A stretch of DNA of 64,000 nucleotides from Lottia gigantea (lineage: Eukaryota; Mollusca; Gastropoda; Lottiidae), in the NCBI RefSeq assembly GCF_000327385.1, contig NW_008709463.1, forward strand, positions 1,398,449-1,462,448, given 5' to 3'. Shown piece by piece: positions 27,756-40,900 of the stretch. Position numbers and translations under genes: made by a program. The notes below the pieces were generated by a model. That model was not told the origin of the DNA and did no database searches. It was given only the letters and a program-made list of their open reading frames with translations. The first letter of the stretch is position 1, and each line of letters begins with the position of its first letter.

Positions 27756-28200
27756 TTTACTTTTAACTGATACAATGAACTATGAACTGTGTTGTACAGT
27801 TAATCTCGTAAATATACACGGGCTAAAACAATCAGATTAATTAAAAAAACACCTTTAATTACATTTCAAAACAAATCAATGGGCGCCACCATTTTGTTGC
27901 TGTGACAACGATTGGTTGAGGACCCGTATGTAGAACAAAGGGCAATCTAAAAATAGATTTTCCGATTCGTGGATCGTGACACGGAAACGACCGATGATTA
28001 GCGGATGATTTTGATTGGTTCTCACAAATTCCGTCCAATCCCGGCCGACTCGGTCTATCATCGGAGATGCCCGCTAAAATTCAAAGGTGTATCATGAGAA
28101 GAAATTTCAAAAATGGCCAGCAAGGATTTGAATGAGTCAGTGTAAAGAAAATGGTTTGAAAACAAAGATGCTTTAGGTTTGTAACGTGTGCTTCCATTAA
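27756..28200. promoter_or_regulatory. Likely bidirectional promoter of LRRC51 and NuMA
   Basis: This stretch separates the LRRC51 start codon from the NuMA 5' region and is richer in CpG than its surroundings. It holds three CCAAT boxes: ATTGG at 27911-27915, ATTGG at 28014-28018 and CCAAT at 28035-28039. A YY1-like GCCACCATTTTG lies at 27885-27896. CCAAT boxes bound by NF-Y are common in divergent housekeeping promoters. No TATA box is evident. Which sites are used is inference. Confidence 0.6.
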
Positions 28201-28967
28201 TAACATCTTGATACTTTGTTGAGCAAATCTTTATCTTAAAAAATCTGCTTTGTTTACTTCCATACGTCGGATCAAAATATTTTGAAATGGCTGGATTCGA
28301 AATGCAACAAAAACAGTGAAATAAAAATGGATGCCCCTCCCTTGGTCCCTATTTGCTAGCATCATTTTATGTCCTTCTGCACTGTCTATTTCTTATTCAA
28401 TATTGGCGTTATGAGATCATTGGTGTGGAGGAAGACAGAAAAGGGGAATGAAGGGGCCTTTGACTTTCATGCAAGTTGCATCATAATAATTGCACTGCTG
28501 ATGATATGAGAAGATAGACTATATCGCATCCTATGTTACGTATGTAGGCCAAGGAATGATTGAACCTGGACTTAAGGTTTCTGCAAGTGCCTCACTACTT
28601 TGTCCAAATAGATCTAGTCCTGTAGTAAGCCTAAGAATTGAACTTGAGACATCTAGGATTCTAGGCCTAACATAAGCCATACTTTCTTTGCTCTTTCATT
28701 TAGTTTGCGATATCAGCATCCGCTGGAAGCGAACGTTAACTTGTCATCTACCTACCTACCTGCTCTTTCAATGGTAAATCAAAAAACCTTGATAACGCTT
28801 CTAGACTTAGCTCTAGCAATTTTAGCACAAGCATTATAATATAACAGCTTAATCATTTATGAGGTACTGGTACTGCAATACACAAGCATCAGCTCTGAAA
28901 GTGAAAGATTCCAAAATCCATAATTTTAGAAATCAACATAAGTTCACAAGTATGGTTTCTATTTCAG

Positions 28968-29017
28968 ATTAAAGTCATTGTAATTGTGTAAAAACAGAAT
29001 TTTATGTTATTGTAAAA
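28968..29017 (+). other. NUMA1: Probable 5' UTR part of the first NuMA coding exon
   Basis: The sequence GGTTTCTATTTCAG ends at 28967 and looks like a good acceptor, 50 bases before the ATG at 29018. This implies a non-coding first exon nearer the shared promoter, which I could not fix with a clear donor. Confidence 0.45.
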
Positions 29018-32000
29018 ATGGATCCTGGCAAGAAACGAGCTTTGATAGATTGGGTAAGTAAGCTTATCAAACATAGAGACATTTAGAATATACATTATTA
29101 ACATAGTTAACGTAAGCTTTTTACCTGAAAAAGTGGGCTGAGTTTGTCTTGAAAAGTGGGCCAAGTTTGTTTTGGTCCGAGTTGTCTTGTATTCATCTAG
29201 ACCTATGTGCAACTGTTTTTGACATAAGGCCTACAGTACCAAACTTTAAGCCTCTTATCTAAAGAGTATTTAAATATGAATTTCTGTAGGTCAATGCAAT
29301 CGATGAAGAAGCCAATCTGAATTCCCTGCATGATTTAAAAGATGGAAAACAATTAATCAATCTTCTCAAGCTATCGTAAGTTTTTATACTATTTTATTTT
29401 ATAACCTTGGCTAACTGTCTTTAAAATGAAAGTGTAACCTTTCTGATCACTATGACCTTTCACATCCAAGCATATCCAGGTGTAAATCAAAATCATTCAC
29501 CATTTTTCATTTTTACTATTTGAAATTTGTCCAAAAGACCAAGATCAACATGTTGTATGTATGCAAATCAACTGCTCTTATATTCAGATCATTTCAAAAT
29601 GCTGGAACCAGATTGGTCTAAATTGAAGTTATAAGTACACCTCATACATAGACTAGGACAAACCTTTGTAACTAAAATTAGACTGGATATTGTGACCATT
29701 GTTATTACAGATTTGTCACTAACTTATTGTTTTCTATGTGAAGTTGTATTTAATAGTAAATACTGTATATTAATTTCAGTGATTTAACCACAACACCTAA
29801 TGGAGATAAAAGTTGGATGCAAAATGTCCAAGAATATATTGAGAGTATGTGTATTTTAAGTAATATTTCTGTAAATAGTACTGCAAGTGTCTCGGCTTTG
29901 AAAAATGTAAAAAGTTGAAAAAACAATACAATTTCCTTTCAAATAGGTTTATGTAGATAGGAAATTACATCAGTTTAAAAGTAATGGAACTACTAGTAGA
30001 TTATTTCAACCATCAGATTTCAAGTTTTAGGCTGGGTTCTTCTGCAATTTTGTGTAAATGTTATAGCTGATATTGAGCTCTATGAATCTTCAATTCATTG
30101 GACTGACTTGGACTGAGTTGGACTATTGATACAGTTGAAATAGTTATGAAATAAGACTTCAATTAATTTATTTATTTTGTTGAGAGAAAGATTAGTGTTT
30201 TATCTCTAAGTGCTGTTATTATTATTTTTTTTTCAGAATTTTTTCATCTTGATTTTAGTCAACATAATTTGATAGATTTTGATCTCATCTATAACTCACA
30301 AGATAAAAACAATACAGTTGAATTTGAACTAGCTAAGGTGAGTAACTTTTACATGGGGAACTTCTATAAGCTTAGTCTTATTATACAATAACAAAAACTG
30401 TGAAATAGTGGGTAATATTTAAGTGTGAAAATTATGAAAACAAACATTATGATGTGTCCCCAGATGACAGTATCATAATGGCAGTATTGTTTATAACATG
30501 GTTAAAGTGTCAGGTGTCATGAAATATAAAAACAATGGAGTATTGATTTAATTAATAGAATCAAAGACATTGACACCTGGCAGCAATCAAGGTCAATCAA
30601 GATCAATCAGAACTCAGCTGGTCAATGGATTTACACCGAGACCAACTTGTTACTGTTTTGATTGCTACAATGATCAACACAGCTGGAATTGTTTTAGTTT
30701 TCTAATATAAGGCAAACCCAACTTTAAGCTACCTTAGTTTAAAGAATGGCATAGGTCATGTTAGGTTAAGACACGACAGTATAAGATTTTTAAGTTGTGG
30801 TCCCTCTCTCATGAAAACTCCATTCATTTCATTAATCCTATAAGGTATAATTCATTTTGTTTTGTTATTAAAGAAGTGTGTTATACCATATTATATTCAC
30901 TGTGTTTCATACTCTCCGCTTCTAAATCTCGTTCAAATATTATACAAATCTTCCTATCACATGGTAAAATGTTCTCTAAGTTTGAACTAATATTTTTGAC
31001 AGGTATTATTAGCTGTATTAAGTACCTCAGTTCAAGGGAAGAACGGTCATTTATTTGTGTGTCCAGCCATGAATCTAGATCTAACAGTACAGATGAGTAT
31101 CAAAGAGTTGCTGGAGAGTGTCTTGTGTCCTAACGATCCACAGACAATGTTACCTTCCGACTTCGCTGATATTCTTACACGTTCAACTGGTATGTATTTA
31201 TTCTTATCAACTAGAACTGAGAGGATGGCCCTTCGTCCTCTTAGGATGATCAAAAGATTAAAAGTTTTCAACTTGTCAAAATTAGTCTTTGTTCATCAGT
31301 GGACATACATGGTGTCATAAATATACAACAGAATCCTTCTATAATCTAATAAATCATAAAACTAAGTTAACTAAGTAATAATTCATTTTAAGTCATTTTG
31401 AAATACGTCTTGACTTGAGACCCCCAGCTTGATGACTGCACACTGTTCATGCAAATATATAAGACTAAAATGTCGATCCAAAATTGGAAGCAACACCCAG
31501 ATCCATCCCTGCTTATGACTAGCTCAATATACACTGCCTTGCCAAAACTCTAGAGCCAGGAGTAGCTAGTGGTGAAGTGAATGTTGGTTTTCTTTCCTTC
31601 TGCTTAGAAAAGGGTAATCGTGACGAAGCTACTCTTTTCTTTCGCCTAGTCGCCAACACCAGTCGTCCCTCTACACCTATCTGTATGACACCTAATGGAG
31701 AGGACCAATTCTTTCCATCGAATATCAGCTTCAATAATACATCCTGTACGTAAGACTTGCACCGTTCAACAGTTTCACTTGAGTTTTCTTTTAGCCCTCA
31801 CTTGTTATTTTTTACCCGGTTTCACAATTTCACATAATGATTTTAGTTTTCTAGTCATCTGATTGGTCAATAATTCAAATTTATTTTAAATTTAGTTATA
31901 TTATCCAATCAAATGTCTGTTTCTTAACCCTTTCAACCCTTGTGCAATTATGCAATACATATATATACCTGAGTGGCTGGTAACCAAGTGACGTCACACA

Positions 32001-33093
32001 ATGTTAAGGGTATATGACGTTTTATTTCACTCAGTGTATAAAGGGTTAAAATCTGTTTTTGTCATGATTCAGTTTTGATGAAATATATTCTTATTTCCAA
32101 TCTAACATACACAAGTTAAAATTGTTAAAACTTGATAGTTGTATCTGGTATATGATTGGTTTTAAACACAGTTAAAAAGTTAATGCACAACACTTCAGCA
32201 CCAATGCGAAATAGTTTAAAATTAAGTTTAATAAATCTGATTATGAAAAAGAATTGATGTAATTTTCTTATATTAACATTGAAACTAAAACTTTTAGAAT
32301 TTTTGAAAATATATAATATCAAATTTATTTTATGGCAAATCCCCAAATTTATTAAAAATTTAAATCCTGCATTGAGCCCCAATCTTGGGTGTTCAAAGTT
32401 TCAACTCTTGAGGGACATGAATATAAAAATAATGAACAGTATTATTTATTGTTACAGTATCAGAAACGAAACCAAACAGTCCATTGTCTCGTATCTCTGG
32501 AAGTTTAAAAGACAGTATCTCATCACCATTGAGGATGCTTACTCTTTCATCATCACCTTCAACACCTCTCGCTGAATTCATGCAGTCACCACAGTTAGCT
32601 CAGAAGGTAGGATTATTGTTATCAAATCTTTGTTGAGCAGTATATAGATATACTTAGTGTTTATGCTTTATTTTATTTAATGACAGTACTAATAATTCTA
32701 TGTATTTATTTTATGCTTAGTTTTGCTTCTAGTTTTATCATTCTTTCTGTTATTATTTCTGTTTAATTTTTTTCACTTTAGATATTACTTCGTGAGAAAG
32801 AACAAAAAGACAAAGAAGAGGTGATTTATTCATCCTTCATTTATTCATTCTTTATCTAATTTATTCACTAATTCATTAGTTTGATACTCACATTATTAGC
32901 TAATTTATTTATTTCATTTTATTAGCTAACGCATTAATTCATAATTTCATTCATTTACTCATAATAAGCTAACCTATTCATTCATTCATTCATAAACAAA
33001 TTCATTCATTCATTTATAATTTCATTCATTCATTAATTAATTTATTCATAAAGTCAAGCATTACCTTATTTATTTATTCATGCATTCATTCAT

Positions 33094-33128
<35 letters not shown>

Positions 33129-34990
33129 CACTGCAAACTATTTAAATGTTCCACCTATTTCATATTTTTAATAACTAACATTTCTTATTTTTATCAGTTA
33201 TCAGTTCATACTTGAATTTTGATGGAAGAAGTTAATTCCTGATCAGAATTTAAAGATTTATTTCATATTTGAGTCAGTTTATCATTTCTATAGTTTTAAT
33301 GAACTGAATATTATTTATAAGGTTTTTTTGAAATAATGTTATCTGATGTATGAATATTAAGTGGTGATATATTTTAGGCGATAATGCGACAGAAAGAACA
33401 AGATATAAAGAAGTTAGAGATGGCTATCAGTACAGAGCGTCATTTACGACAAGACTTAGAACTAGATTTACAGGACAAATCAGTCATCATTGATAATAAA
33501 GGTTTGTATTACATTAGGCCTTCGTAATAAGTGACGTCAAATGGTGCAAATTGATGCTATCAGTGTTCCTGATGAACATACAAAGTTTAGCAAAACTTCA
33601 TTACTATCCCTTTAATCCTCAACTTATGTTAAATTTCAGAGAGTAAGATTCGAGATCTGTTAAAACAACTACAACAGTTACGTAAAATGCAAGACGAGGC
33701 AGATGAACTGGTGTCACTTAGGGCGGAAAATGAACGAATCGAAAATGAAAATTTGAGGTTAGTAAATTTTTGGATTTGTATCTCTGAAAAAGAAATTTCT
33801 GTACAAATTCGTAATAGCTTGATATTTTGAAGATGATTAAGGGAGAGTTAAAGATATCAGCCTGACTATTAATTCAATGAAATATTTTTAGATTAAAGAA
33901 TAAGTTAGAAGATATTTCTACCATCAAAAAACAGTGTGAAGATGTAGAAAAAGAGAATAAAGAAATTTTAGAAGAATTAGACAAATACCGAGAAGAGGTA
34001 AGCTAAATTTTATCAAGGTCGAAGGTCAAGAGCAAGTCAAGTTAAAATGAGGCAAATGGGAGTCTGGGTGGATTTACAATAAACGTCTACATAATTTAGG
34101 AACATTTAAGTTTGGTTGTCGTATCAAAAGTGGGGCATTTGCCTCAATTGCCTCCCATTACCTTACGGTCTTGTAAGTTGTAATAGCAAAACCTTTTGTT
34201 ATTCAACTGATGATTCAGTTATACCTAAGTGACCAAATGAAGTCAAGGTATTAGAGGGAGTTTGTAATACAATCTATGAACTAAATATTTCTTAGCCAAT
34301 CGTGTTGAGATATTCTCAAGTATTTTTGTTTTGTTTTGTAGATGAAGATGATGGATTCATTGAAATCTGGATATGATAATTATCGAACACAATGTCATAA
34401 ATTACAAGTTACAACATCCACTCTAGAGGCCAAGTTAGACCAGAGTCAGACAGATTATACCAGATTACAGGATGAAAACGAAGCTATTATAAAATCATTA
34501 GAACAGTTGAAGGAAATTAACGCTAAACAGAAAAATGAAATTGAAGATCACGAAGCTGGAGGTATGTGTTCATAAGATTGTTCTAGAATTTGTTATAATT
34601 TTTTATTTTCATAAAGAAAGAAAAAATTATCATAGTTACTCGCTAACCTGATGGTCAGATTTTTCAACCTGATTTATAAACCGAGGCCCTATTTGCTACA
34701 GTCTGTGCATGTTGAAGATCCCTCGACGGATGGAAATGAAAAGAGTTGGCAAAATCTCCCTCATTGCATACAGCATGGTGTTGCCTGTCTTCATTAGCTC
34801 CAGTAACATTGATAATAATATTTTTGTAGGAGTATGTAACGGTGAATCAATGGCAGTAATTACTGATAAGAAACTGGTAGAAGTGGAAGCTGAACTTGAG
34901 AAAATACAACACACCTGGGTACATCCTGACGTCTACGAGGAACTTCAAGATAAACATAATAAAACTCTACAAGAACGGGACGAATTTGAG
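29018..34990 (+). CDS. NUMA1: NuMA exons 1-13: Hook-like domain, linker, start of coiled coil
   Basis: Coding exons: 29018-29053, 29290-29375, 29780-29844, 30237-30337, 31003-31189, 31608-31745, 32458-32606, 32782-32820, 33378-33501, 33640-33757, 33892-33997, 34342-34561 and 34830-34990. The ATG at 29018 begins MDPGKKRALIDWVNAID, which fits the short start seen in NuMA before the Hook-like fold. Exons 2-5 carry the rest of that fold (KQLINLLKLS, VEFELAKVLLAVLS, VQMSIKELLESVLC). Exon 6 adds 46 residues in phase 1-1 and could be optional. Exon 7 holds the SPSTPLAEFMQSPQ motif. Exon 9 holds RQDLELDLQDKS, similar to the CC1-box-like dynein-adaptor segment of human NuMA (DELELELAENRK). Exon 13 holds a TWVHP motif near residue 486. 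Confidence 0.9.
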
Positions 34991-37900
34991 GTGGGTATGA
35001 TTATCTGGATTGTCCGTATTAGTGATCTTAAAAGATAAATTTTGTATGAAAAAAAGTAGCTAATGAGACAATGCAAACATTGTAGGTTTTGGAAATTTTC
35101 AGAATTTTTTATTGATTCCATTTTTCCTTGCAGACCAGCATCCATCAACTGAACGAAACCAACGGCAACCTTGAAGAGGAGATAGCAGCATTGAAAGAAG
35201 ACCTGGGTGAAAAAGACCACAATATTGAAATTTTAAACCAATCAAATTCAGATATTTCTTCAAGCCTTGCTACGTTGGAAGAAAAATACGAAAAAGACAC
35301 ATTGGAATTAAAGACTGAAATTACAGAAGTTAAAAAATCACACGAAGACACGATAACAAAACTTGAAACAGACTATAATTCTAAACTCGTGAGTGTAGAA
35401 GACAAATTAACCCAAGAAACAGACCATCACAAGTCCTTAAAACAAACACACGAACAATTAGTGCTGGAAAACAACAACAATCTGGTTGTCATAGAAACTA
35501 AACAATGGGAGATAACTGAACTAACACGGTTACAACAAGAGAGTGCTAATGAAATCAGCAAGTTACATGACAAGATACAACAGCAGACTGAGATAATGTC
35601 GAATTTGGAATCACAGTTAACCATCGAGACAGACAAATACAACCAACTTAAAGAAACTACGACTTTAAGAATATACGAATTAGAAAGCTTGTGTGAACAT
35701 AAAAGCGAAGAAATTATGACTTTACAACAAACGACGGCGGAGGCAATCCAATCCTTGGAAATATCAAAACAGAATTTGACCGAGGAGCTTGGAAACTTGC
35801 AGGAAAACACCTCCATTAGAATAAAACAACTCGAATTAGAATGTCAAAAATGTAAACAAGAATTTGTCGGACTTGAAAAGGCTTCTTCTGCTAAAATCAA
35901 AGATTTACAGTGCGAGTGCAAAACTTGGTGTGATTCAAACGAACAGTTGACGAAATCATTGTCAGACACGAAAACTGAGTTGACACGTCAGTTTGAACAT
36001 CACAAAACACTGACAGAACAGTTAGTTAGTGATAAGGTGGAATATTATGAATCTGAAATCATTCCCAAATTAACAACAGAATTCCAATCACAACTCGACG
36101 AGCAGAAACATGCTACAGCAGACGCCACAAACATGGTTGCGAAACTGCAAAATGATCTCGAAACTCAGAAACAAGTGTATGACAACTTGGAACAAGAGAC
36201 CAGCAACGGAAATCTAGAATCTCTAAAAGAAATCTCAAGCTTACAAGCTTCAAAAGATGCCTTGGAAACAGAAAATGAAAGTTTAGGGCAGGAATTAGTC
36301 CGTCTGCAGGCTTCATCTTCTGTTAAAATTCAAGAATTAGAAACAGATTGTGAGAATCAGAAGGCTCAATTCGAAGATCTCGAATCCAAAATGGCAGCCA
36401 AACTGGAGGCAATCCAAACTCAATGTGATGATTTCAACAAAGAGAAACTTTGCCTTCAAACAGAAATTGAAAAATTGATATCAGAAAACCATGAGTTACA
36501 AGGCGTGTATGAAATTCAGATGGGTGAGCTCTCAGAACTGAAGTTGTCATCCTCATACAAGATTCAAGAATTTGAAGAAACCTGCCAGAAGTTAACAGAA
36601 TCTAAAGAACAACTAGAAAATGAATTCAGATCAGAATTAGAATCCTACAAGCAACAATCCGAAGATGAAATCAAGAAACTTCAAAATCATTCCGAAGAAT
36701 CGAAGTCCGTTTTAGAGTCAGAGCTTGAAAATGTGAAAAAGGTTCAGCAACAGAAGGAATTGGATTTCCAGGAGCTTACTCAAACTCATCAACAACAGAT
36801 TGAAAAAATGGCAGCACAGATCGAAGAACTTGAATCCAAATGCCAACAACAAAACCTGGAGTACACTCAGCTGTCTGAAATTTCATCGGAAAAATTACAA
36901 GAACTAGAATCAAAGTGCCAACAACAAAACTCAGCATATACACAACTGTCTGAAATTTCATCGGAAAAAATCCAAGAACTTCAGTCGAAGTGTGATCAAC
37001 AAGAACAATTATTGATGGAAGAAAAAATGTCTACGTCTGCTAGAATTCATGAAATTGAAGCAGAAAGTGAAAAATTACAACATGATAATTTGGATCAGAA
37101 GCAACAGTTGATGAATATGATGGCGCTGGAGGAAATGATGTCTGAGAAAATGCAGGAATTGGAGACTGAATACGATCGTCATGAACGCGAAGATCAGAAC
37201 CAGAAGCTGACAAAAACCATCGCTGAATTAGAAACTGAGTGTAACAAATTATCCGAGGTTCAAACAGAGCTGGAAACAGTGAAAAAGACCTGGATTCACC
37301 CAGAACAGTACCAAAGCTTACATTCTCAATTACAGCAAACAGAACAGCAACATCAACAACTGCAAGAAGAACAGCAAAATCTCCAACAGCAACTTTCTTC
37401 AGCTCAGCAATCGTCCAGTGACAGAATTGCTGAATTGGAAGGTGAAATTCAGAAGATGTCTGCTTTGAACACTGAAATCAAATCCGAAAATGAAAATCAA
37501 ATGCTTTTGATGGAAACTTCCAGTACCAAAATATCTCAGCTGGAAGGAGAGTTGGTGTCAACATCAGAACAACTTCATCACACTCAAGTAGACTTACAGA
37601 GCCAAGTGGAAGCATTCCAAAAACTTCAGGAAGAATCCACAGACCAGCTCCAGTCCATGAAGAAGGAGTATGAATCTCATGAAGAAACTATGTCCCAGAA
37701 GATCTCTGAGCTTGAAAACCATTGCCAGCAACTCACTGATAGCAATCAAAGCTTGGAACAATCTGTCCAAACCAAGATGGCCGAATGTGAAGAACTGAAA
37801 CGGTCCTTGGCCAACGCTGAAGTTAAAGTAGAAGAGTTACAATCAGAAATGAATGGTGTGACGGAGGCTAGAGATTCCAACGTCCGAATTTCATCAGATG

Positions 37901-40900
37901 CCATGAAGGAACTTGAATCTAAATTGGCCGATTTGGAGAACAGCAGAGAGGATCTCGTTCAAAAGCATCAACATAATCTTGAAGAGACTGAACAGTATTG
38001 GAAACTTCAGTTGATCAGTTTGGAAGATGAGTTTGATAAAGGTATCAAAGAACAGAAGGATTCTTACGAAAGAGAACTTCAAGACCAACAGGACAAGCAT
38101 GAAAATGAGATCTCAAATATAGCTTGTCAACAGGAAGGTGTCATAGTATCACAGAGAGCCGTGTTGGAAGACAGAATCGAAGATCTCGAGGCAAAGATGG
38201 ACAGACAGAAGAGTGAATGGGTGAAGAAATTAAACCAAGCTAAATCCAACCATGAGTCTGCCATGACGGAATTAGAGCAACACTATCAGACAGAAATCCA
38301 GAGCGTCAAATCAGAAATAACGGAGATTTGTCAATCCCACGATGATGCAGCATCCAAGATGGAGGCAGACTATCAATCTAAACTGTCTCATCTAGAATCC
38401 TGTCTACGAGAACAGATCGCAACACATCAGTCCCTGAAGTCAGAAATTGAAGAATACAAATCAAAATCTCAAGTGGAATCCACTGAAAAATTAAGCCAAA
38501 AAGATGCAGAATTGAACACCATTGAAGAGGATTATAAATGTAAGTTAGGTCATCTTCAGGAATGTCTTGAGGAACAGTTGTCTGTCCAGAAACAGATGAA
38601 AACAGAAATAATGGAGAATATGACTCAGATGAAGAATGATTATGAACAGAAGCTGAGAACGGCAGAAACCAGCCGTGATGAAGCTATCTCCCAGCTTATA
38701 GAGGAACACAAGTCTAAACAAAGTCATCTGGAAGCATGTCTTAAAGACGAAACCTCCGTGCACCAGGAATTAAAGGATCAGGTTGAAATCTACACTAAGA
38801 AACTTGTCCAAACTGAGGCAGCCGTCCTCGAAAGAACAGCGGAATTCGAAAACCATGTCGGTCAACTTAACAAAGAAAAAGAGGAATTAAAAGAAAAGTT
38901 GAAATCAGCTCACCAGAAAGAAGTGGAACTAAAGAAAGAAATCTCTGAACTCACTTCCTCGGGGGTGGAAACATCCAACATGGCCACAGAGTTGACAGAA
39001 CTAAAATCAGAGATGAACCAAATTCACGAAGAGTGCTTCCGCTTAACAGAGGAGAAGAAAACATTGGAGAATAATTTATCTCACAGTAAAGGAGAGTTCC
39101 GAGCCATAATAAAAGCCAAGGAGAGTGAATTCTACGAGCAGACGTTGAGTGAACGACAGGCTTACGAAGAACAAATGACTAAACAGCAACAAGAAATCCA
39201 CGCTCTACGAAATGAATACAACACCAATAGGGTGAGTGACTTTTTTTTTGCTGTTACCAGACTTGTGTTCGCTTACCTTCTTACTACAGGGTTTGGCGTT
39301 TTTTTAGTGTTGACCACTAGGAACTCCAATGGTGTTACTGTAATGTATGATGGAAATTTGGACCAATCAACACCAAGATGACAATAGGCCAAAGCTTTCC
39401 ATTGGGGTGAATCCTTAGATAGAATGGCAGACCAGGCTGCCTTGTAGACATGAACTTCCAGTTTTAATATATAGGCGCCACTGCAACTTATTCAGTTAAA
39501 TGGAAGTTTAGACTTATGGATTGATTAATCCAGTGGCATGTCGCTTGATCAAAACTTTGTGATAGCTTTGTTTCATATCTTTATTAACGACATTATGTAG
39601 CTTAATGACTGATAACTGTTTATTATTTTACAGGAGTGTTATCAACAGTCAATGAAGAACCAAGTTAGTAAATATCAAACTGAATGTATCAGTTTAAAAC
39701 AACAGGTTAGTTATCTCCCTTCTTATAATACTCTTCATTTCTTCATTGTACAGAGACATATCATAGAATTTGACAGCATTGATTTGCACCATTCCAATTT
39801 TAACTCAGACGTCTGCCTGTGAGTATTACAACTAACACAAAAGCGGGTAATAATAATTACAGAAACCACAGACATCCGACGAAAACAGACCCTGAAACAT
39901 GTTGTTACTTAGGGTTTGATGCTGTTTGATCTTCAGACAGTGTCCCTAATGAAATTATGCAATTTTGTTTGTTACTTCAGTTAACAACAATAGAAGAAGA
40001 AAAACAAAGTTTAGAAGAATCCAATCAACGACTGACTAAATCACATGAAGAGGAGATCCAACAGTTAAATAATGAAAGTGAGGCTGAAATCAGAACTTTA
40101 AAAGTAGAAAAAGAAAGTTTATCAGCTCAGTTAGAAATCTTCCAACACCGACAGGTACGTCAGATTATTTGATAAATATCCGTACAAGCAAAACAGTTCC
40201 AGTACCAAAAATCTCGTTCAAAGCCTGACAAAATCAGGAGCAATAATTGTATAGTAGTGGACTCCTCCCTGGAAGAGAAGTACCATCAGGTGTTTCGAAA
40301 AGAGTAAGCCTGTTCTGCTTATTGTGCAACACCCGCCATTACTATAATGGTCAGCATCATGAGGTACAATCAGATCAATTCATGTCTGACCAAATATATC
40401 AGGATTTTGAAGTTTGAAAATGAAATTTAGCATTGTAAGTTCTTTTTGGTGCAAATAGAGAATGTCATAATCATACCGTTTCCAAATTTCGAGAGATCTC
40501 TAGTGTGCACAGCCTGTAGTTTAGAGTCGATGTTATGTTTTATAGGAATTAACACAGAGTACAATAACTGAACTGAGTCAACAGATTGCTATCAATGACT
40601 CTCATAAGATACATTATGAAGCTGCGTGTAAAGATATGGAGAAGAAACTAAACGTTTTAACTAAAGATGGACACAAGTTAAAACTCGACCTTGAAAAAGC
40701 ACAGAAGTTAAATGCCAAGGTGAGTACAAGGTCATGGCCTTCACATATTTTCTAGTCTGATATTATTGTTAAAATTCGATTGAACCAGGGTGGTCTAGTT
40801 AACAATCCACAATGTGGAATTACAAGTTTCTTTGTGTTCAACTCTCAAAATGGCTAGGATGAGATGGTAGTTTAAACTGGGTCAAATGGTTTTCTGTTTT

